Positions 1-7,766 are shown, numbered from the stretch's first letter. The stretch is DNA of 26,287 bases from Aliikangiella sp964411875 (GCA_964411875.1 CAYPMT010000021.1:1-26287); one strand, 5' to 3'. Program-made: numbers and translations. The notes: a model not told the origin generated them from the sequence alone.

Positions 1-1
1 C

Positions 2-55
2 TTGGGTAAGTAGTCTTATTTCATCAACAAAGTTATTTGTAGAGCTTCTATTCAT
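2..55 (-). CDS. possible 5' end of an unidentified divergent gene
   Basis: From an ATG at 53-55 the minus strand stays open to the left edge for 18 codons, with a plausible mixed composition (MNRSSTNNFVDEIRLLTQ). It would diverge from the copper chaperone gene at 226. There is no convincing Shine-Dalgarno sequence, and so short a frame could be chance. I do not recognise the product. The 170 bases between this start and 226 contain no other gene I can support. Confidence 0.25.
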   Translation of the reverse strand, partial: MNRSSTNNFVDEIRLLTQ

Positions 56-225
56 TTACCACATTAATTTACGACCAAGGGGCGTTCTTCAGCAATTGCT
101 GTATTGATCATTTTAACCTTTTGTCTATCGACTGGATTCGATAACTAACCAAAGGCAAGAAGATAGGCTTTTGGGTTTTAAACTGCTAAAATACGCCTAC
201 TTTTAGCCAATCTATATAGTTAATC

Positions 226-699
226 ATGCGTTTAATTTACAGTCTACTCACTTACTTACTTCTAGTAGTTCCTACTTTTTCAACAACAGCTATAGCTAAA
301 AGTGAAGAAGCGGACCTCGTTTCAAAAGGTGCTTGGGTTCGTTCAACCATTGCAACACAAAAAGCAACCGCCATGTATTTATCACTCAGAAATACAACGA
401 GTGAAACCATCGAGCTAGTGGGTGTCGAAAGTGATATTGCCTCTCACAGCATGATGCATAAAACCATCGACGAAGATGGTGTGGCTAAAATGCGTCACCA
501 AGACTCAATTATGATTGAGCCAGGTAAAAAAGTTATTTTTGAACAAGGCGGTTTACATATTATGTTGATGGGCTTAAACACATCTATTGGTGATGGTGAC
601 TTTGTTACAGTTAACTTTAAAACCAAAAAAGGTAAACGCTTTCCAGTGAAAGCCATGGCTCGCTCTGCGCCTTGTCCTCACGGTTGTTGTGATCCTTAA
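226..699 (+). CDS. PCuAC-type periplasmic copper chaperone
   Basis: This is a 157-residue exported protein of the PCuAC (DUF461) family, which binds Cu(I) in the periplasm and delivers it to the CuA/CuB sites of cytochrome c oxidase or to other cuproproteins. Residues 1-24 form a signal peptide (hydrophobic core 5-22, AIA before the likely cleavage site). The family copper site is complete: H78, ten residues, M89, twenty-one residues, then H111 and M113 in a GGLHIMLMGL context. The extra residues H74, M76 and M77 lie just before it. The tail is unusual: residues 147-157 (SAPCPHGCCDP) place three Cys and one His at the very C-terminus, where homologues often carry a His/Met-rich tail. No cytochrome oxidase or SCO gene is visible nearby. 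It converges on uppP with a 20-base gap. The family call is firm; the physiological client is inference. Confidence 0.92.
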   Translation: MRLIYSLLTYLLLVVPTFSTTAIAKSEEADLVSKGAWVRSTIATQKATAMYLSLRNTTSETIELVGVESDIASHSMMHKTIDEDGVAKMRHQDSIMIEPGKKVIFEQGGLHIMLMGLNTSIGDGDFVTVNFKTKKGKRFPVKAMARSAPCPHGCCDP

Positions 700-700
700 A

Positions 701-719
701 CGATTTATATTTTATATCG
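701..719. terminator. weak AT-rich palindrome between convergent genes
   Basis: The 20 bases between the stop codons of the copper chaperone gene and uppP are almost wholly an imperfect inverted repeat: CGAT (701-704) pairs with ATCG (716-719), with an inner TA/TA pair and one T-T mismatch. It could act as a weak bidirectional terminator. The stem is AT-rich and there is no long T-tract, so this is tentative. Confidence 0.25.
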
Positions 720-1523
720 CTAAAACATCATCCAAATTAAGACAATACCAAGCGCTAAACGATAGAAAATAAATGGCTTGAATCCTATCTTCTCTAACAA
801 GATAAGAAAGTAATGGATACAGGCCAAAGCCGCCAGCCCCGAAACTAACGCGCCAACCCCAATCAACTGCCAATCAACAGAGGCATCACTTGAAGCTAGC
901 TCATAAGATTTTAGCCCGCCGGGTAAAAGTATGGCAGGAATCGATAATAAAAATGAAAAGCGCGCGGCAGCTGTTCGAGTGAGTCCTAACATTAGTGCTG
1001 CTGTCATGGTAATGCCTGAACGAGACGTTCCTGGAATCAAAGCAATTGCCTGAGCACAGCCGATAAATAAAATATCTTTAACACCTAAATTATATTCATC
1101 ACGGATTTCTTTTGCTCTATTATCAGCCCACCATAAAACCAAAGCAAAAATAATCGTTGTTGCCGCAATAACTTCTGTTGCACGTAAATAATTATCGACA
1201 ATTTTAAAATGGTTGAAGGCAATACCGACTAAACCCACAGGAATCGTTCCCCAAATAACTGCCCAAGCTAAACGACCATCTTGTGTTTTTTTTGACTGAA
1301 AAACCCAAGCAAACCAAGCCGTTATCATATTGATCACTTCTTTACGAAAATAAATCAGTACCGCCATCAAAGAGCCTACATGTACTGCGACATCAAAAGC
1401 TAAACCTTGTTCCACCCAGCCAAGTAGCTGTGACGGCAAAATTAAATGGGCAGAACTAGAAATAGGTAAGAACTCTGTTAGACCTTGAAGAATGGCTAAT
1501 AAAATTGCTTGCAACCAATCCAT
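720..1523 (-). CDS. uppP: undecaprenyl-diphosphatase (UppP/BacA)
   Basis: This 267-residue polytopic inner-membrane enzyme dephosphorylates undecaprenyl diphosphate to the monophosphate carrier used by MraY, and overexpression in other bacteria gives bacitracin resistance. Both family signatures are present: QGLTEFLPISSSAH at residues 13-26, which includes the QxxxE motif (Q13, E17), S23 and H26, and PGTSRSG at 164-170 with catalytic Arg168. Length matches E. coli BacA (273 residues), and about seven to eight hydrophobic segments are visible. The ATG at 1523 has an AAGAGG ribosome binding site nine bases upstream. The gene lies downstream of the small membrane protein gene on the same strand with a 68-base gap, so they may be cotranscribed. 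Functionally it completes the lipid carrier cycle served by mraY and murG on the right of the window. Confidence 0.97.
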   Translation of the reverse strand: MDWLQAILLAILQGLTEFLPISSSAHLILPSQLLGWVEQGLAFDVAVHVGSLMAVLIYFRKEVINMITAWFAWVFQSKKTQDGRLAWAVIWGTIPVGLVGIAFNHFKIVDNYLRATEVIAATTIIFALVLWWADNRAKEIRDEYNLGVKDILFIGCAQAIALIPGTSRSGITMTAALMLGLTRTAAARFSFLLSIPAILLPGGLKSYELASSDASVDWQLIGVGALVSGLAALACIHYFLILLEKIGFKPFIFYRLALGIVLIWMMF

Positions 1524-1591
1524 TTATGAAAACCTCTTATTATTTTATTTAATTGTTATTGGGTTAGTCGATATTTGGTTAGTCAATACGA

Positions 1592-1870
1592 CTACTTTGT
1601 GAGCTGAAAAATAAGTGCCAGTATAATAAACTGTGCAAAGGTTAAAACCCAAAAATATACGCCCGCTAATAAAAACCGCCCCATAAAAGACTCTGTTTTA
1701 GGATTACGCCAACTCATAAAGCCACCAACAAGAGCGGCTATTGCCATCACCACAAACAAATAGGTCTTCCAGGGAACAAGGTTACTTGATGAGTAGGCCG
1801 GTTGGCTAATCAATAACAAGCAAAGCGTAATCCATGGAATAAAATATGACTTTTTCTGATTGGCTAGCAT
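1592..1870 (-). CDS. small membrane protein of unknown function
   Basis: This is a 92-residue protein I do not recognise. Residues 1-27 resemble a signal peptide or N-terminal membrane segment (positive start, hydrophobic core at about 11-23, AYSSS afterwards). Two further hydrophobic segments follow at about 36-52 and 66-89, separated by a short polar loop containing SWRNPKTESFMGR. There are no Cys, no metal-binding motif and no catalytic signature. The ATG at 1870 has no clear ribosome binding site. It lies between midA and uppP on the same strand. The continuous frame with alternating hydrophobic segments supports a real gene. A role linked to UppP would be only guilt by position. Confidence 0.7.
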   Translation of the reverse strand: MLANQKKSYFIPWITLCLLLISQPAYSSSNLVPWKTYLFVVMAIAALVGGFMSWRNPKTESFMGRFLLAGVYFWVLTFAQFIILALIFQLTK

Positions 1871-2002
1871 AGTTTTAATACACGCTTTAAATAGTCAGCC
1901 TAAAATAAGGCAAAGAGGCATATTCTAATCGACTCAGCTTCTGGTACAAAGCTTTTTATGATGGCCTATTAGGGTTTTATGAAGGATTGCAGTCTTACCA
2001 AG

Positions 2003-3217
2003 TCATAACCTTACTAACTGATCTTGCATAGAAAAACCACCGAGCGTCTCATCAGTTTGCTTACTTAAACCAATCACTTTAATCAGCTCACCCATTTGTC
2101 CCGGCGCTAATAATGTTTGGATTTGTCGACTAACGTTATAGTGTTCGGTATCGACTTGATCACCAGACAGGCTTTTCTCTGCTTGCTGAAGGATTCCATT
2201 TTCTAATAAAAAACCAGCTTGTGAGGTAAAACCAATTACATCCATACCCTGCTCGACCGCTTGCTTAGCTACTTGAGTAAAGTCCACATGAGCTGTAATG
2301 TCTTGAAGCCCGGCTAATTCTAGAGGATTAGCATTTGCTTGATGTCGGCTAAAACAACGTAAACTACCTGCCTGACGTTGTGGGTGATAATACTCAGATT
2401 GAGGATAACCATAATCCAATAACATCACGATACCTTGCTCTAAACTATTACTCAGACTTTTTATCCAGCTGTTAATCAGTGGTCTCACTTCTGTCATATA
2501 TCCCGGTAAATAATCTTTTTCTAATAAACTTGTTGGTAATTGCTCAATGAGACCTGAACTATCAGCAAATCGATAATCAGCCGGTTCTATCAATTGCCAC
2601 TTAAACTTTTCATTAGACTTATCAGATCGAGACACACCTTTGATTTTCCAACCTGTTTCAACTTTCTCGCTCTCTACTTTTTGCACAAGCTCAAAAGGAA
2701 TCGCATCTAACACTTCATTGGCGAGTATGCTGCCAACAAAATCTTTCGGCAACTCGGACAACCAAACAACTCGCCTAGCTATATCTTTAGGTAGCTTATC
2801 AACCAACTCTCGTTGAATAGCTTGCAGTGAAGCACTTGGTTCTAAAATAAAATAGTTATCCGGCAAACAATCCCTGGCTTGTAATGCCAACAACAAGTCA
2901 CTCGCTAAACGTCCGCTACCGGCTCCTAGCTCAAGAATACTTTTTGTTAATGACTTGTCTAAACTAGTCAGTGACTTAGCTAAACACAAGGCAAATAAAG
3001 GACTAATTTCTGGGGCCGTAATAAAATCACCTTTAGCGCCAAAAGTACTTAATGGATTTTGATAATAGCCTAGCTGAGGTGCATAAAGCGCTAACTGCAT
3101 ATATTCAGAAAAAGAAATAACACCACCAGCATCATCAATACGCTGCTCAATCAGAGCGACTAAGTTTTTATGTAACTCATAAGCCTGTGGAGAAACTTTG
3201 GCTTCTTGCTTAAGCAT
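2003..3217 (-). CDS. MidA/NDUFAF7-family SAM-dependent methyltransferase
   Basis: The product has 404 residues and belongs to the COG1565 (DUF185) family. Its eukaryotic members, MidA/NDUFAF7, dimethylate an arginine of a complex I subunit; the bacterial substrate is not established. Visible motifs are GDFITAPEISPLFA at 63-76, the SAM-binding ELGAGSGRLA at 96-105, ANEVLDAIPFE at 166-176, and LLDYGYP with RCFSRH further on. Length is typical. The frame can be opened three bases upstream at a TTG, but the ATG at 3215-3217 (MLKQEAK) is the better start; neither has a good ribosome binding site. It is divergent from the pteridine reductase gene with only 45 bases between starts, so both promoters must lie in that short interval. 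This gene beside folM, folK and folB is a recurrent gammaproteobacterial arrangement. Confidence 0.9.
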   Translation of the reverse strand: MLKQEAKVSPQAYELHKNLVALIEQRIDDAGGVISFSEYMQLALYAPQLGYYQNPLSTFGAKGDFITAPEISPLFALCLAKSLTSLDKSLTKSILELGAGSGRLASDLLLALQARDCLPDNYFILEPSASLQAIQRELVDKLPKDIARRVVWLSELPKDFVGSILANEVLDAIPFELVQKVESEKVETGWKIKGVSRSDKSNEKFKWQLIEPADYRFADSSGLIEQLPTSLLEKDYLPGYMTEVRPLINSWIKSLSNSLEQGIVMLLDYGYPQSEYYHPQRQAGSLRCFSRHQANANPLELAGLQDITAHVDFTQVAKQAVEQGMDVIGFTSQAGFLLENGILQQAEKSLSGDQVDTEHYNVSRQIQTLLAPGQMGELIKVIGLSKQTDETLGGFSMQDQLVRL

Positions 3218-3262
3218 CAAGTAAACTGCAGTAATAAAAAATAATTGTTACCCAATAATAAC

Positions 3263-4006
3263 ATGATTAGACCCACGGTTATAATTACTGGTGCTGCAGT
3301 CAGACTTGGCAAAGCAACAGCTACAGCTTTTTTTGAGCGCGGTTGCAATTTGGTGCTACATTATAATCAATCAAAGTCAGCAGCTGAAATGTTAATGGAT
3401 AGCTTTAATCAAAAGCGCGCCAATAGCTGTCAAATAATTCAAGCCAATTTAAATCATAACTATGAACTAGAAAAACTCATTAATGCAACACTAGAAAAAT
3501 TTGAGCAGATCACTCATTTAGTTAACAATGCATCTGCTTTTTATCCTGAACCTATTTTAGAGCAAAAAGAATCGCTTAATGATTTTATGCAAGTTAATTT
3601 TTTAGCACCAAAAAAACTAGCTGAAATAGCTCACCCTCATTTAAAAAAATCACAAGGTTCGGTTGTTAATCTGATTGATATTTATGCAGACAGTGGTTTA
3701 ACGGAGCACACCAGTTATGTTTCCTCTAAAGCTGCACTACTTGGTGCTAGTCGTGATATGGCTAAACAATTTTCGCCTGAAGTAAGAGTCAACAGCGTTT
3801 CCCCTGGTGCAATTCTGTGGCCTCCAACAAACTCATCACAAACTGTCAGCGCAGAAAAACAAAAAAACATTCTAGACAACACGGCAATTAAACAGCTTGG
3901 CAAACCAGAAAGCATTGCCGCCACCGTTTGTTATCTTGCTTTAGATGCCAACTACACAACCGGCAGTCAAATTAAAGTAGATGGGGGACGACAGTGGTAT
4001 ATTTAA
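3263..4006 (+). CDS. folM: pteridine reductase / dihydromonapterin reductase-like SDR (FolM/PTR1 type)
   Basis: This 247-residue short-chain dehydrogenase/reductase probably reduces dihydropteridines or dihydrofolate with NADPH. The nucleotide-binding motif is TGAAVRLG (9-16); an Arg at this position is typical of PTR1/FolM enzymes that prefer NADPH. NNASAFYP at 88-95 is the pteridine-reductase version of the NNAG motif. The catalytic set is D139, Y152 and K156: Asp replaces the usual SDR Ser, and the 13-residue D-to-Y spacing is the same as in PTR1. The C-terminus has the TGSQIKVDGG closing motif. The frame opens at a TTG at 3245, but the ATG at 3263 (MIRPTVIITG) fits the family start. It converges on folK, 66 bases away. 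The folate neighbourhood agrees with the assignment; the exact in vivo substrate is inferred. Confidence 0.88.
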   Translation: MIRPTVIITGAAVRLGKATATAFFERGCNLVLHYNQSKSAAEMLMDSFNQKRANSCQIIQANLNHNYELEKLINATLEKFEQITHLVNNASAFYPEPILEQKESLNDFMQVNFLAPKKLAEIAHPHLKKSQGSVVNLIDIYADSGLTEHTSYVSSKAALLGASRDMAKQFSPEVRVNSVSPGAILWPPTNSSQTVSAEKQKNILDNTAIKQLGKPESIAATVCYLALDANYTTGSQIKVDGGRQWYI

Positions 4007-4072
4007 GCTCATATTCATACCTATTATGATGTTTTATTCGTCTATTGATCAGAACTTTTTTATTAGAATTAA

Positions 4073-4546
4073 CTAATCAATCATAAGCAATGGCTGCCGA
4101 CTTTTATCAAAAGCTTGCCATAAATTCTTATAGGTTTTTCCTTGACCTGGTGATTTCAATTCAGGCGCAAGTTCAGCCAGCGGGCAAAGCACATAGGCAT
4201 TGTCATAAATTTCTGGCCTTGGTAAAACAATAGGCTGCTGACAAACTATATCGCCGTATAAAAGAATATCAATATCGATATGCCGTGAAGAAAAGCGTTT
4301 CTCAGTACGGACTCGGCCGAGTTCTTTTTCAGTTTTTTTTACCAATTGAATTAGCTCTTCAAGCTCTTGTTCATCCTTAATTTCTGCGACCAAATTATAA
4401 AAATCATCACCATCAAAGCCCACAGCTTGGCTTTTATAAGTCTTAGAAAAGCGTACCTTTTGAAACATTTTTTGTATGAGAGTTTTACAGAAAAGAATAT
4501 TCTTTTCTGGTTCAATATTACTGCCAATACCCAAATAACTAATCAA
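4073..4546 (-). CDS. folK: 2-amino-4-hydroxy-6-hydroxymethyldihydropteridine pyrophosphokinase (HPPK)
   Basis: This 157-residue cytoplasmic enzyme transfers pyrophosphate from ATP to 6-hydroxymethyl-7,8-dihydropterin, the step after FolB and before FolP. It begins with the family start YLGIGSN (4-10). The HPPK signature RFSSRHIDIDILLYG (84-98) includes R88 and the magnesium ligands D91 and D93. LPRPEIYDNAYVLCPLAELAP follows at about 109-128. The start codon is TTG (4544-4546), because homology begins exactly there and no ATG is available before the motif. The TTG overlaps the folB stop as TTGA, with a GAGAGAGG purine tract upstream inside folB, so translation is probably coupled. Length matches E. 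coli FolK (159 residues). Confidence 0.96.
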   Translation of the reverse strand: MISYLGIGSNIEPEKNILFCKTLIQKMFQKVRFSKTYKSQAVGFDGDDFYNLVAEIKDEQELEELIQLVKKTEKELGRVRTEKRFSSRHIDIDILLYGDIVCQQPIVLPRPEIYDNAYVLCPLAELAPELKSPGQGKTYKNLWQAFDKSRQPLLMID

Positions 4547-4899
4547 GCTCGAGAACCTCTCTCAATTTTTACACCAACACTTTTTGCAATACTCACCGCG
4601 CCCGGTTTATTTAAGGTCAATGATAACCATCTAACTGGAAAGTTTTCTAAAACTAATTCCGCAACTTTTTCAGCTAAAGTTTCAACTAGCTGATATTCAC
4701 TTTGTTCAACAAAGTCGTAAACGGCATGAGAAATAGCTTTGTAGTCCAAGGTATCATCTAACTGGTCAGTTTTAGCGGCGGCGGAAATATCAGCAGCTAA
4801 TTCGAGATCAAAAACTAGTTTTTGCTTGATCTGTCTTTCCCAGTCAAATACACCAATAATCGTCCTAACTTCTAATTCTTTAATAAAAACAATATCCAT
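4543..4899 (-). CDS. folB: dihydroneopterin aldolase
   Basis: FolB (118 residues) cleaves 7,8-dihydroneopterin to 6-hydroxymethyl-7,8-dihydropterin and glycolaldehyde in folate synthesis, and may also epimerise the substrate. Family landmarks are visible: GVFDWERQIKQ near the N-terminus with E21, DYKAI with Y53, VETLAEKVAE at 72-81 with E74, and LNKPGAV with catalytic K98. Length and start match E. coli FolB. The ATG at 4899 has a strong AGAGGAAAGG ribosome binding site. It is the first gene of a folB-folK pair and is divergent from plsY, the same divergent arrangement as in E. coli. Confidence 0.96.
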   Translation of the reverse strand: MDIVFIKELEVRTIIGVFDWERQIKQKLVFDLELAADISAAAKTDQLDDTLDYKAISHAVYDFVEQSEYQLVETLAEKVAELVLENFPVRWLSLTLNKPGAVSIAKSVGVKIERGSRA

Positions 4900-4941
4900 T
4901 GCCTTTCCTCTGCTTTATTTTCATAACTAGCCCGCTATTTT

Positions 4942-4970
4942 ATTTAAGAATCGAATGATTTACAATTCAA
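4942..4970 (-). promoter_or_regulatory. candidate sigma-70 promoter for folB-folK
   Basis: Reading the minus strand, TTGAAT (4965-4970) and TTAAAT (4942-4947) are separated by 17 bases and lie about 45 bases before the folB ATG. Each hexamer matches four of six consensus positions. It sits in the 110-base gap between folB and plsY, where divergent promoters are expected. On the plus strand, TTTACA (4959-4964) followed by TATAGA (4980-4985) could serve plsY, though its 15-base spacer is short. Confidence 0.35.
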
Positions 4971-5009
4971 GTCTACTGCTATAGATAAAAGTCTGTTAAC
5001 TTAGTACTC

Positions 5010-5551
5010 ATGGATTACGTTTATCTATTACTACTTATATCTGCTTATTTAAGCGGCTCCTTCTCTAGTGCCATTATCATTGCTCAATGGCTGTCACTGC
5101 CAGACCCTCGAACATTGGGCTCAAAGAACCCTGGTGCAACTAATGTGCTACGTATTGCTGGATTTAAAGCGTCTTTATTGACTTTATTCAGTGATATTTT
5201 CAAAACCGCCTGGCCTGTTTTGTTAGCACTAAAACTCAGTTACTCTACAGAACAAGCCATTTGGATAGGCGCTTGTGCTTTACTTGGTCATTGCTATCCG
5301 ATATTTTTTTCTTTTAAGGGTGGTAAAGGGGTTGCTAGCTTGTTAACTCTGGTTGTACTAATTAAACCAGATCTCGGGATTTTAGGCTTAATCAGTTGGT
5401 TAATTGCCGCATTCGGCTTTTTACGATCTTCTGCTGCTTCGATGATAGCTGCATTGATTATGCCCATATTTAGCTATCAGTTTTATCCTGAGCTCTTACT
5501 CCCTTTGTCAGCATTGTCAGCAATCGTTCTTATTCAACACCGGAAAAATAT
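5010..5551 (+). CDS. plsY: acyl-phosphate:glycerol-3-phosphate acyltransferase, 3' end lost in a gap
   Basis: PlsY is the inner-membrane enzyme that acylates glycerol-3-phosphate with acyl-phosphate, the first step of phospholipid synthesis in most bacteria. About 180 residues are visible. All three family motifs are present: SGSFSSAI (15-22), GSKNPGATNVLR (37-48) and GHCYPIFFSFKGGKGVA (93-109). D62 and K65 lie between motifs 2 and 3, and several membrane segments are evident. The last readable residues, IQHRKN, match the stretch just before the usual C-terminus, so roughly 10-20 residues and the stop codon fall inside the N run. Apparent coding beyond the gap is an artefact of reading through N into the antisense of the next gene. 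The start is ATG at 5010 with no obvious ribosome binding site. Confidence 0.95.
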
Positions 5552-5651
5552 NNNNNNNNNNNNNNNNNNNNNNNNNNNNNNNNNNNNNNNNNNNNNNNNN
5601 NNNNNNNNNNNNNNNNNNNNNNNNNNNNNNNNNNNNNNNNNNNNNNNNNNN
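5552..5651. other. scaffold gap (100 N)
   Basis: There are exactly 100 undetermined bases, a size commonly used as a placeholder for unknown gap length. It removes the 3' end of plsY and abuts the stop codon of the permease gene (TAG, 5652-5654). True distance and adjacency of the two sides are not demonstrated by the sequence. Confidence 0.98.
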
Positions 5652-6677
5652 CTACTTCTCAGGCCCTAACATAATCGCCATCCACTGAGTTTTTTGATTA
5701 GTTTCTAGCGCTATTTTAATCGCCATAGTCAAAGGAACAGAAAGAAACATTCCAACCGGGCCAAAAATCCAACCCCAAAAAATCAAAGAGAGAAAAATAA
5801 CAAAAGCTGAAAGGCCCAAAGCTTTTCCCATAAACTTTGGTTCCAAATAAGTTCCGACAAAATTATTCACGGCAAAAAAACTGACCGCTGTCCATAACAT
5901 AGCAAGAGGTCCTAACTGAATAAGTGCCAACATAAGTGCCGGAATCGCCGCAATGATAGACCCGATGTTGGGTATAAAATTTAACAAGAAAGCAAGCACG
6001 CCCCATAAAAAAGCATAATCAACACCAATAATAAATAACAAAATAGAAATTAAAAAGCCCGTTAATAAACTAGCTGCCGTTTTCAGCGCCAAGTAGTGAC
6101 GAATTTTTTCTAGGGCTTTATTTACATGTATCATTTTTTCTTGGCTATTGGAAAATGCCTTAGAAAACTTTGCAGGGAAACTGGCTGTTTCACTTAAGAT
6201 AAACGCTACACTTAAAAATATAATAAAGAAGTCGCCAAAAATGACACCTAATCCACCAACGACTCTTGTGACTAAAGCCATCACATCAAGCTTTTCAAAA
6301 GCTGCTGAAAGCTCCAAGTGTTGTGCTGGTATACCTATAGAAGATAACCATTCAACTAAGTCATTTAAGCGTGATTCAAACTTGTGTGCATAAATTTCCT
6401 TTTGTTGACTAAAAGATTCAATTGAATCACCAACTAGAGCCACAATTAAATAAACCAGTAACAAAATACCAATTAATACCAAGGTAATAGCCAATGCCCT
6501 TGGTACTTTTTTAGTTTCCATCCAACGAATTGCTGGCGTAGTAATAACCGCAATAAACAACGACATTAAAAACTGTGCAACCATTGGTGCGGCTTCTTTA
6601 AGACCTGCAATAATAATAACTAGTGCTGCTATAGATAGAAGCACTGATGTCGAGTGATTGGTAGAATCCTGAGCCAT
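5652..6677 (-). CDS. AI-2E family (UPF0118/PerM-TqsA) membrane permease
   Basis: The product is a 341-residue polytopic membrane protein of the AI-2E family. Members include TqsA (autoinducer-2 export), PerM and Na+/H+ antiporter-like proteins, so the substrate cannot be told from sequence. Hydrophobic helices are visible at about 12-48, 62-82, 145-162 and 203-320. The conserved C-terminal signatures are present: FIPNIGSIIAAIPA at 234-247, LEPKFMGKALGLS at 278-290 and GPVGMFLSVPL at 306-316. A hydrophilic loop at about 88-140 separates the N-terminal helices from the rest, as is usual. The ATG at 6677 has only a weak GGGAA purine tract. The stop codon touches the scaffold gap, but the end LGPEK is plausible. 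It lies 89 bases downstream of the M23 peptidase gene on the same strand. Confidence 0.93.
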   Translation of the reverse strand: MAQDSTNHSTSVLLSIAALVIIIAGLKEAAPMVAQFLMSLFIAVITTPAIRWMETKKVPRALAITLVLIGILLLVYLIVALVGDSIESFSQQKEIYAHKFESRLNDLVEWLSSIGIPAQHLELSAAFEKLDVMALVTRVVGGLGVIFGDFFIIFLSVAFILSETASFPAKFSKAFSNSQEKMIHVNKALEKIRHYLALKTAASLLTGFLISILLFIIGVDYAFLWGVLAFLLNFIPNIGSIIAAIPALMLALIQLGPLAMLWTAVSFFAVNNFVGTYLEPKFMGKALGLSAFVIFLSLIFWGWIFGPVGMFLSVPLTMAIKIALETNQKTQWMAIMLGPEK

Positions 6678-6766
6678 TGTTCTGTTCCCATACTAGAATC
6701 TAATCAGAATGATTACATACCAAGCGAACAAACGCTAGCTCTACTCAGGTTGAAATAATTAAAAAA

Positions 6767-7714
6767 CTAGCGTGTAGTTTTAGCTACTTTTAGCTTACGA
6801 TAGATGTAAGGCTTAGGATCAATATGACGACCATTCTTAAGCACTTCATAATGGAGATGTGGTCCCGTAGAACGCCCCGTATTACCTAATAGAGCAATTA
6901 CTTGACCTTTTCTAACGACCTGACCTTTTTTAACAAGATTTTCTTTATTGTGAGCATAACGAGTGACAAGACCATTACCATGGTTTATTTCAACAAGTAA
7001 GCCATAGCCATAACGATCACCAACCCAAGAGATAACCCCTGCAGCTGTCGCTATAACATCAGTGCCTTCTTTACCAGCAAAATCAACACCCGCATGCCAG
7101 GCATCTTTACCCGTAAAAGGATCTTTTCTAACACCATAATCTGAAGACATCCAACCTTTATTAATTGGCCTACCAGAAACATAGCGCTCTGCTCCCATAT
7201 GTAAATCCATAAGAACAGATTCAAGAACTTCCAATTGATCTTCGCGAGAAACACGCTGCTGATCAATTTCTTCTAACGAAGCAGTAATTAAAGGAATACT
7301 CAAACTTTTACCATTGATTAAGTTTTGGGGGCCACCAACAGCTGGCTTTTGCTGAAAGTTAAATTCTTTTGCATCCAAGCCGGCAATAGTAACAATGCGT
7401 TCTCCTGCAGCATCTAGACGACTTATATGCGCTTGTAACATACCAACTCTAGCCGCTAATGCAGCCAGTTGTTGTTGTGATATTTCTTCAGGATTATGTA
7501 ACTGATTTTGATCAGATGATTCTACTCGCGATAAACCTAGAGCTTGTTGGTTCATTTGTTGATCTAGCGCATGGGATTGGCCAAAATAATAGCCAAGCAT
7601 CAGCAAAGCTGTAGTAACGGCTAGTAATACAAAACCAACCAAATACAAATAATGATCTTTTAGCTTTATGCTACGCATTCCCCGCTGGGAGTGCTGTAAA
7701 ATAGTAACTCTCAT
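6767..7714 (-). CDS. membrane-anchored M23 (LytM-domain) metallopeptidase
   Basis: This is a 315-residue inner-membrane protein with a periplasmic LytM domain, expected to cut peptidoglycan cross-links or to activate amidases. Residues 21-45 form a single N-terminal membrane anchor. Residues 75-105 and 145-175 look like coiled-coil spacers. The M23 domain spans about 188-302. All catalytic zinc ligands are present, H207 and D211 (HAGVDFAG) and H288 (in HLHYE), with the supporting histidines H255 (YAH) and H286. It should therefore be an active enzyme, unlike degenerate EnvC/NlpD-type domains. The ATG at 7714 has an AAGAGAAA purine tract. Homologues commonly sit between lpxC/dciA and secA in gammaproteobacteria, which agrees with lpxC upstream here, but secA does not follow. 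Confidence 0.94.
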   Translation of the reverse strand: MRVTILQHSQRGMRSIKLKDHYLYLVGFVLLAVTTALLMLGYYFGQSHALDQQMNQQALGLSRVESSDQNQLHNPEEISQQQLAALAARVGMLQAHISRLDAAGERIVTIAGLDAKEFNFQQKPAVGGPQNLINGKSLSIPLITASLEEIDQQRVSREDQLEVLESVLMDLHMGAERYVSGRPINKGWMSSDYGVRKDPFTGKDAWHAGVDFAGKEGTDVIATAAGVISWVGDRYGYGLLVEINHGNGLVTRYAHNKENLVKKGQVVRKGQVIALLGNTGRSTGPHLHYEVLKNGRHIDPKPYIYRKLKVAKTTR

Positions 7715-7757
7715 GAACTTTCTCTTTGTTTAATACGTCATTTATAAAACAAAAAAT

Positions 7758-7766
7758 TGGTATAAT
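7758..7766 (+). promoter_or_regulatory. perfect extended -10 promoter element reading toward dciA
   Basis: TGG directly followed by TATAAT is a perfect TGnTATAAT extended -10 element. No good -35 hexamer lies 17 bases upstream, which extended -10 promoters can do without. Transcription would start near 7773 and give a leader of about 228 bases before the dciA ATG. A chance match in AT-rich DNA is possible. Confidence 0.4.

Noticed and set aside
3..107. Open plus-strand frame at the left edge with a hairpin at 147-175 that could be its terminator
   Set aside because: Only 34 codons with no recognisable motif; the hairpin needs two bulges and lacks a proper T-tract.
1936..1957. AGCTT/AAGCT stem followed by a T run resembling a plus-strand terminator
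   Set aside because: Only five base pairs, and no plus-strand gene ends upstream of it; both neighbours are on the minus strand.
5552..5669. Apparent continuation of plsY across the N run into readable sequence
   Set aside because: Unknown bases cannot show an open frame, and the residues after the gap come from the antisense of the permease 3' end; PlsY should end inside the gap.
6732..6773. 7-bp inverted repeat (ACGCTAG/CTAGCGT) around the M23 stop codon
   Set aside because: The loop is 28 bases and AT-rich and the T run lies inside the loop rather than after the stem, so a terminator is not convincing.
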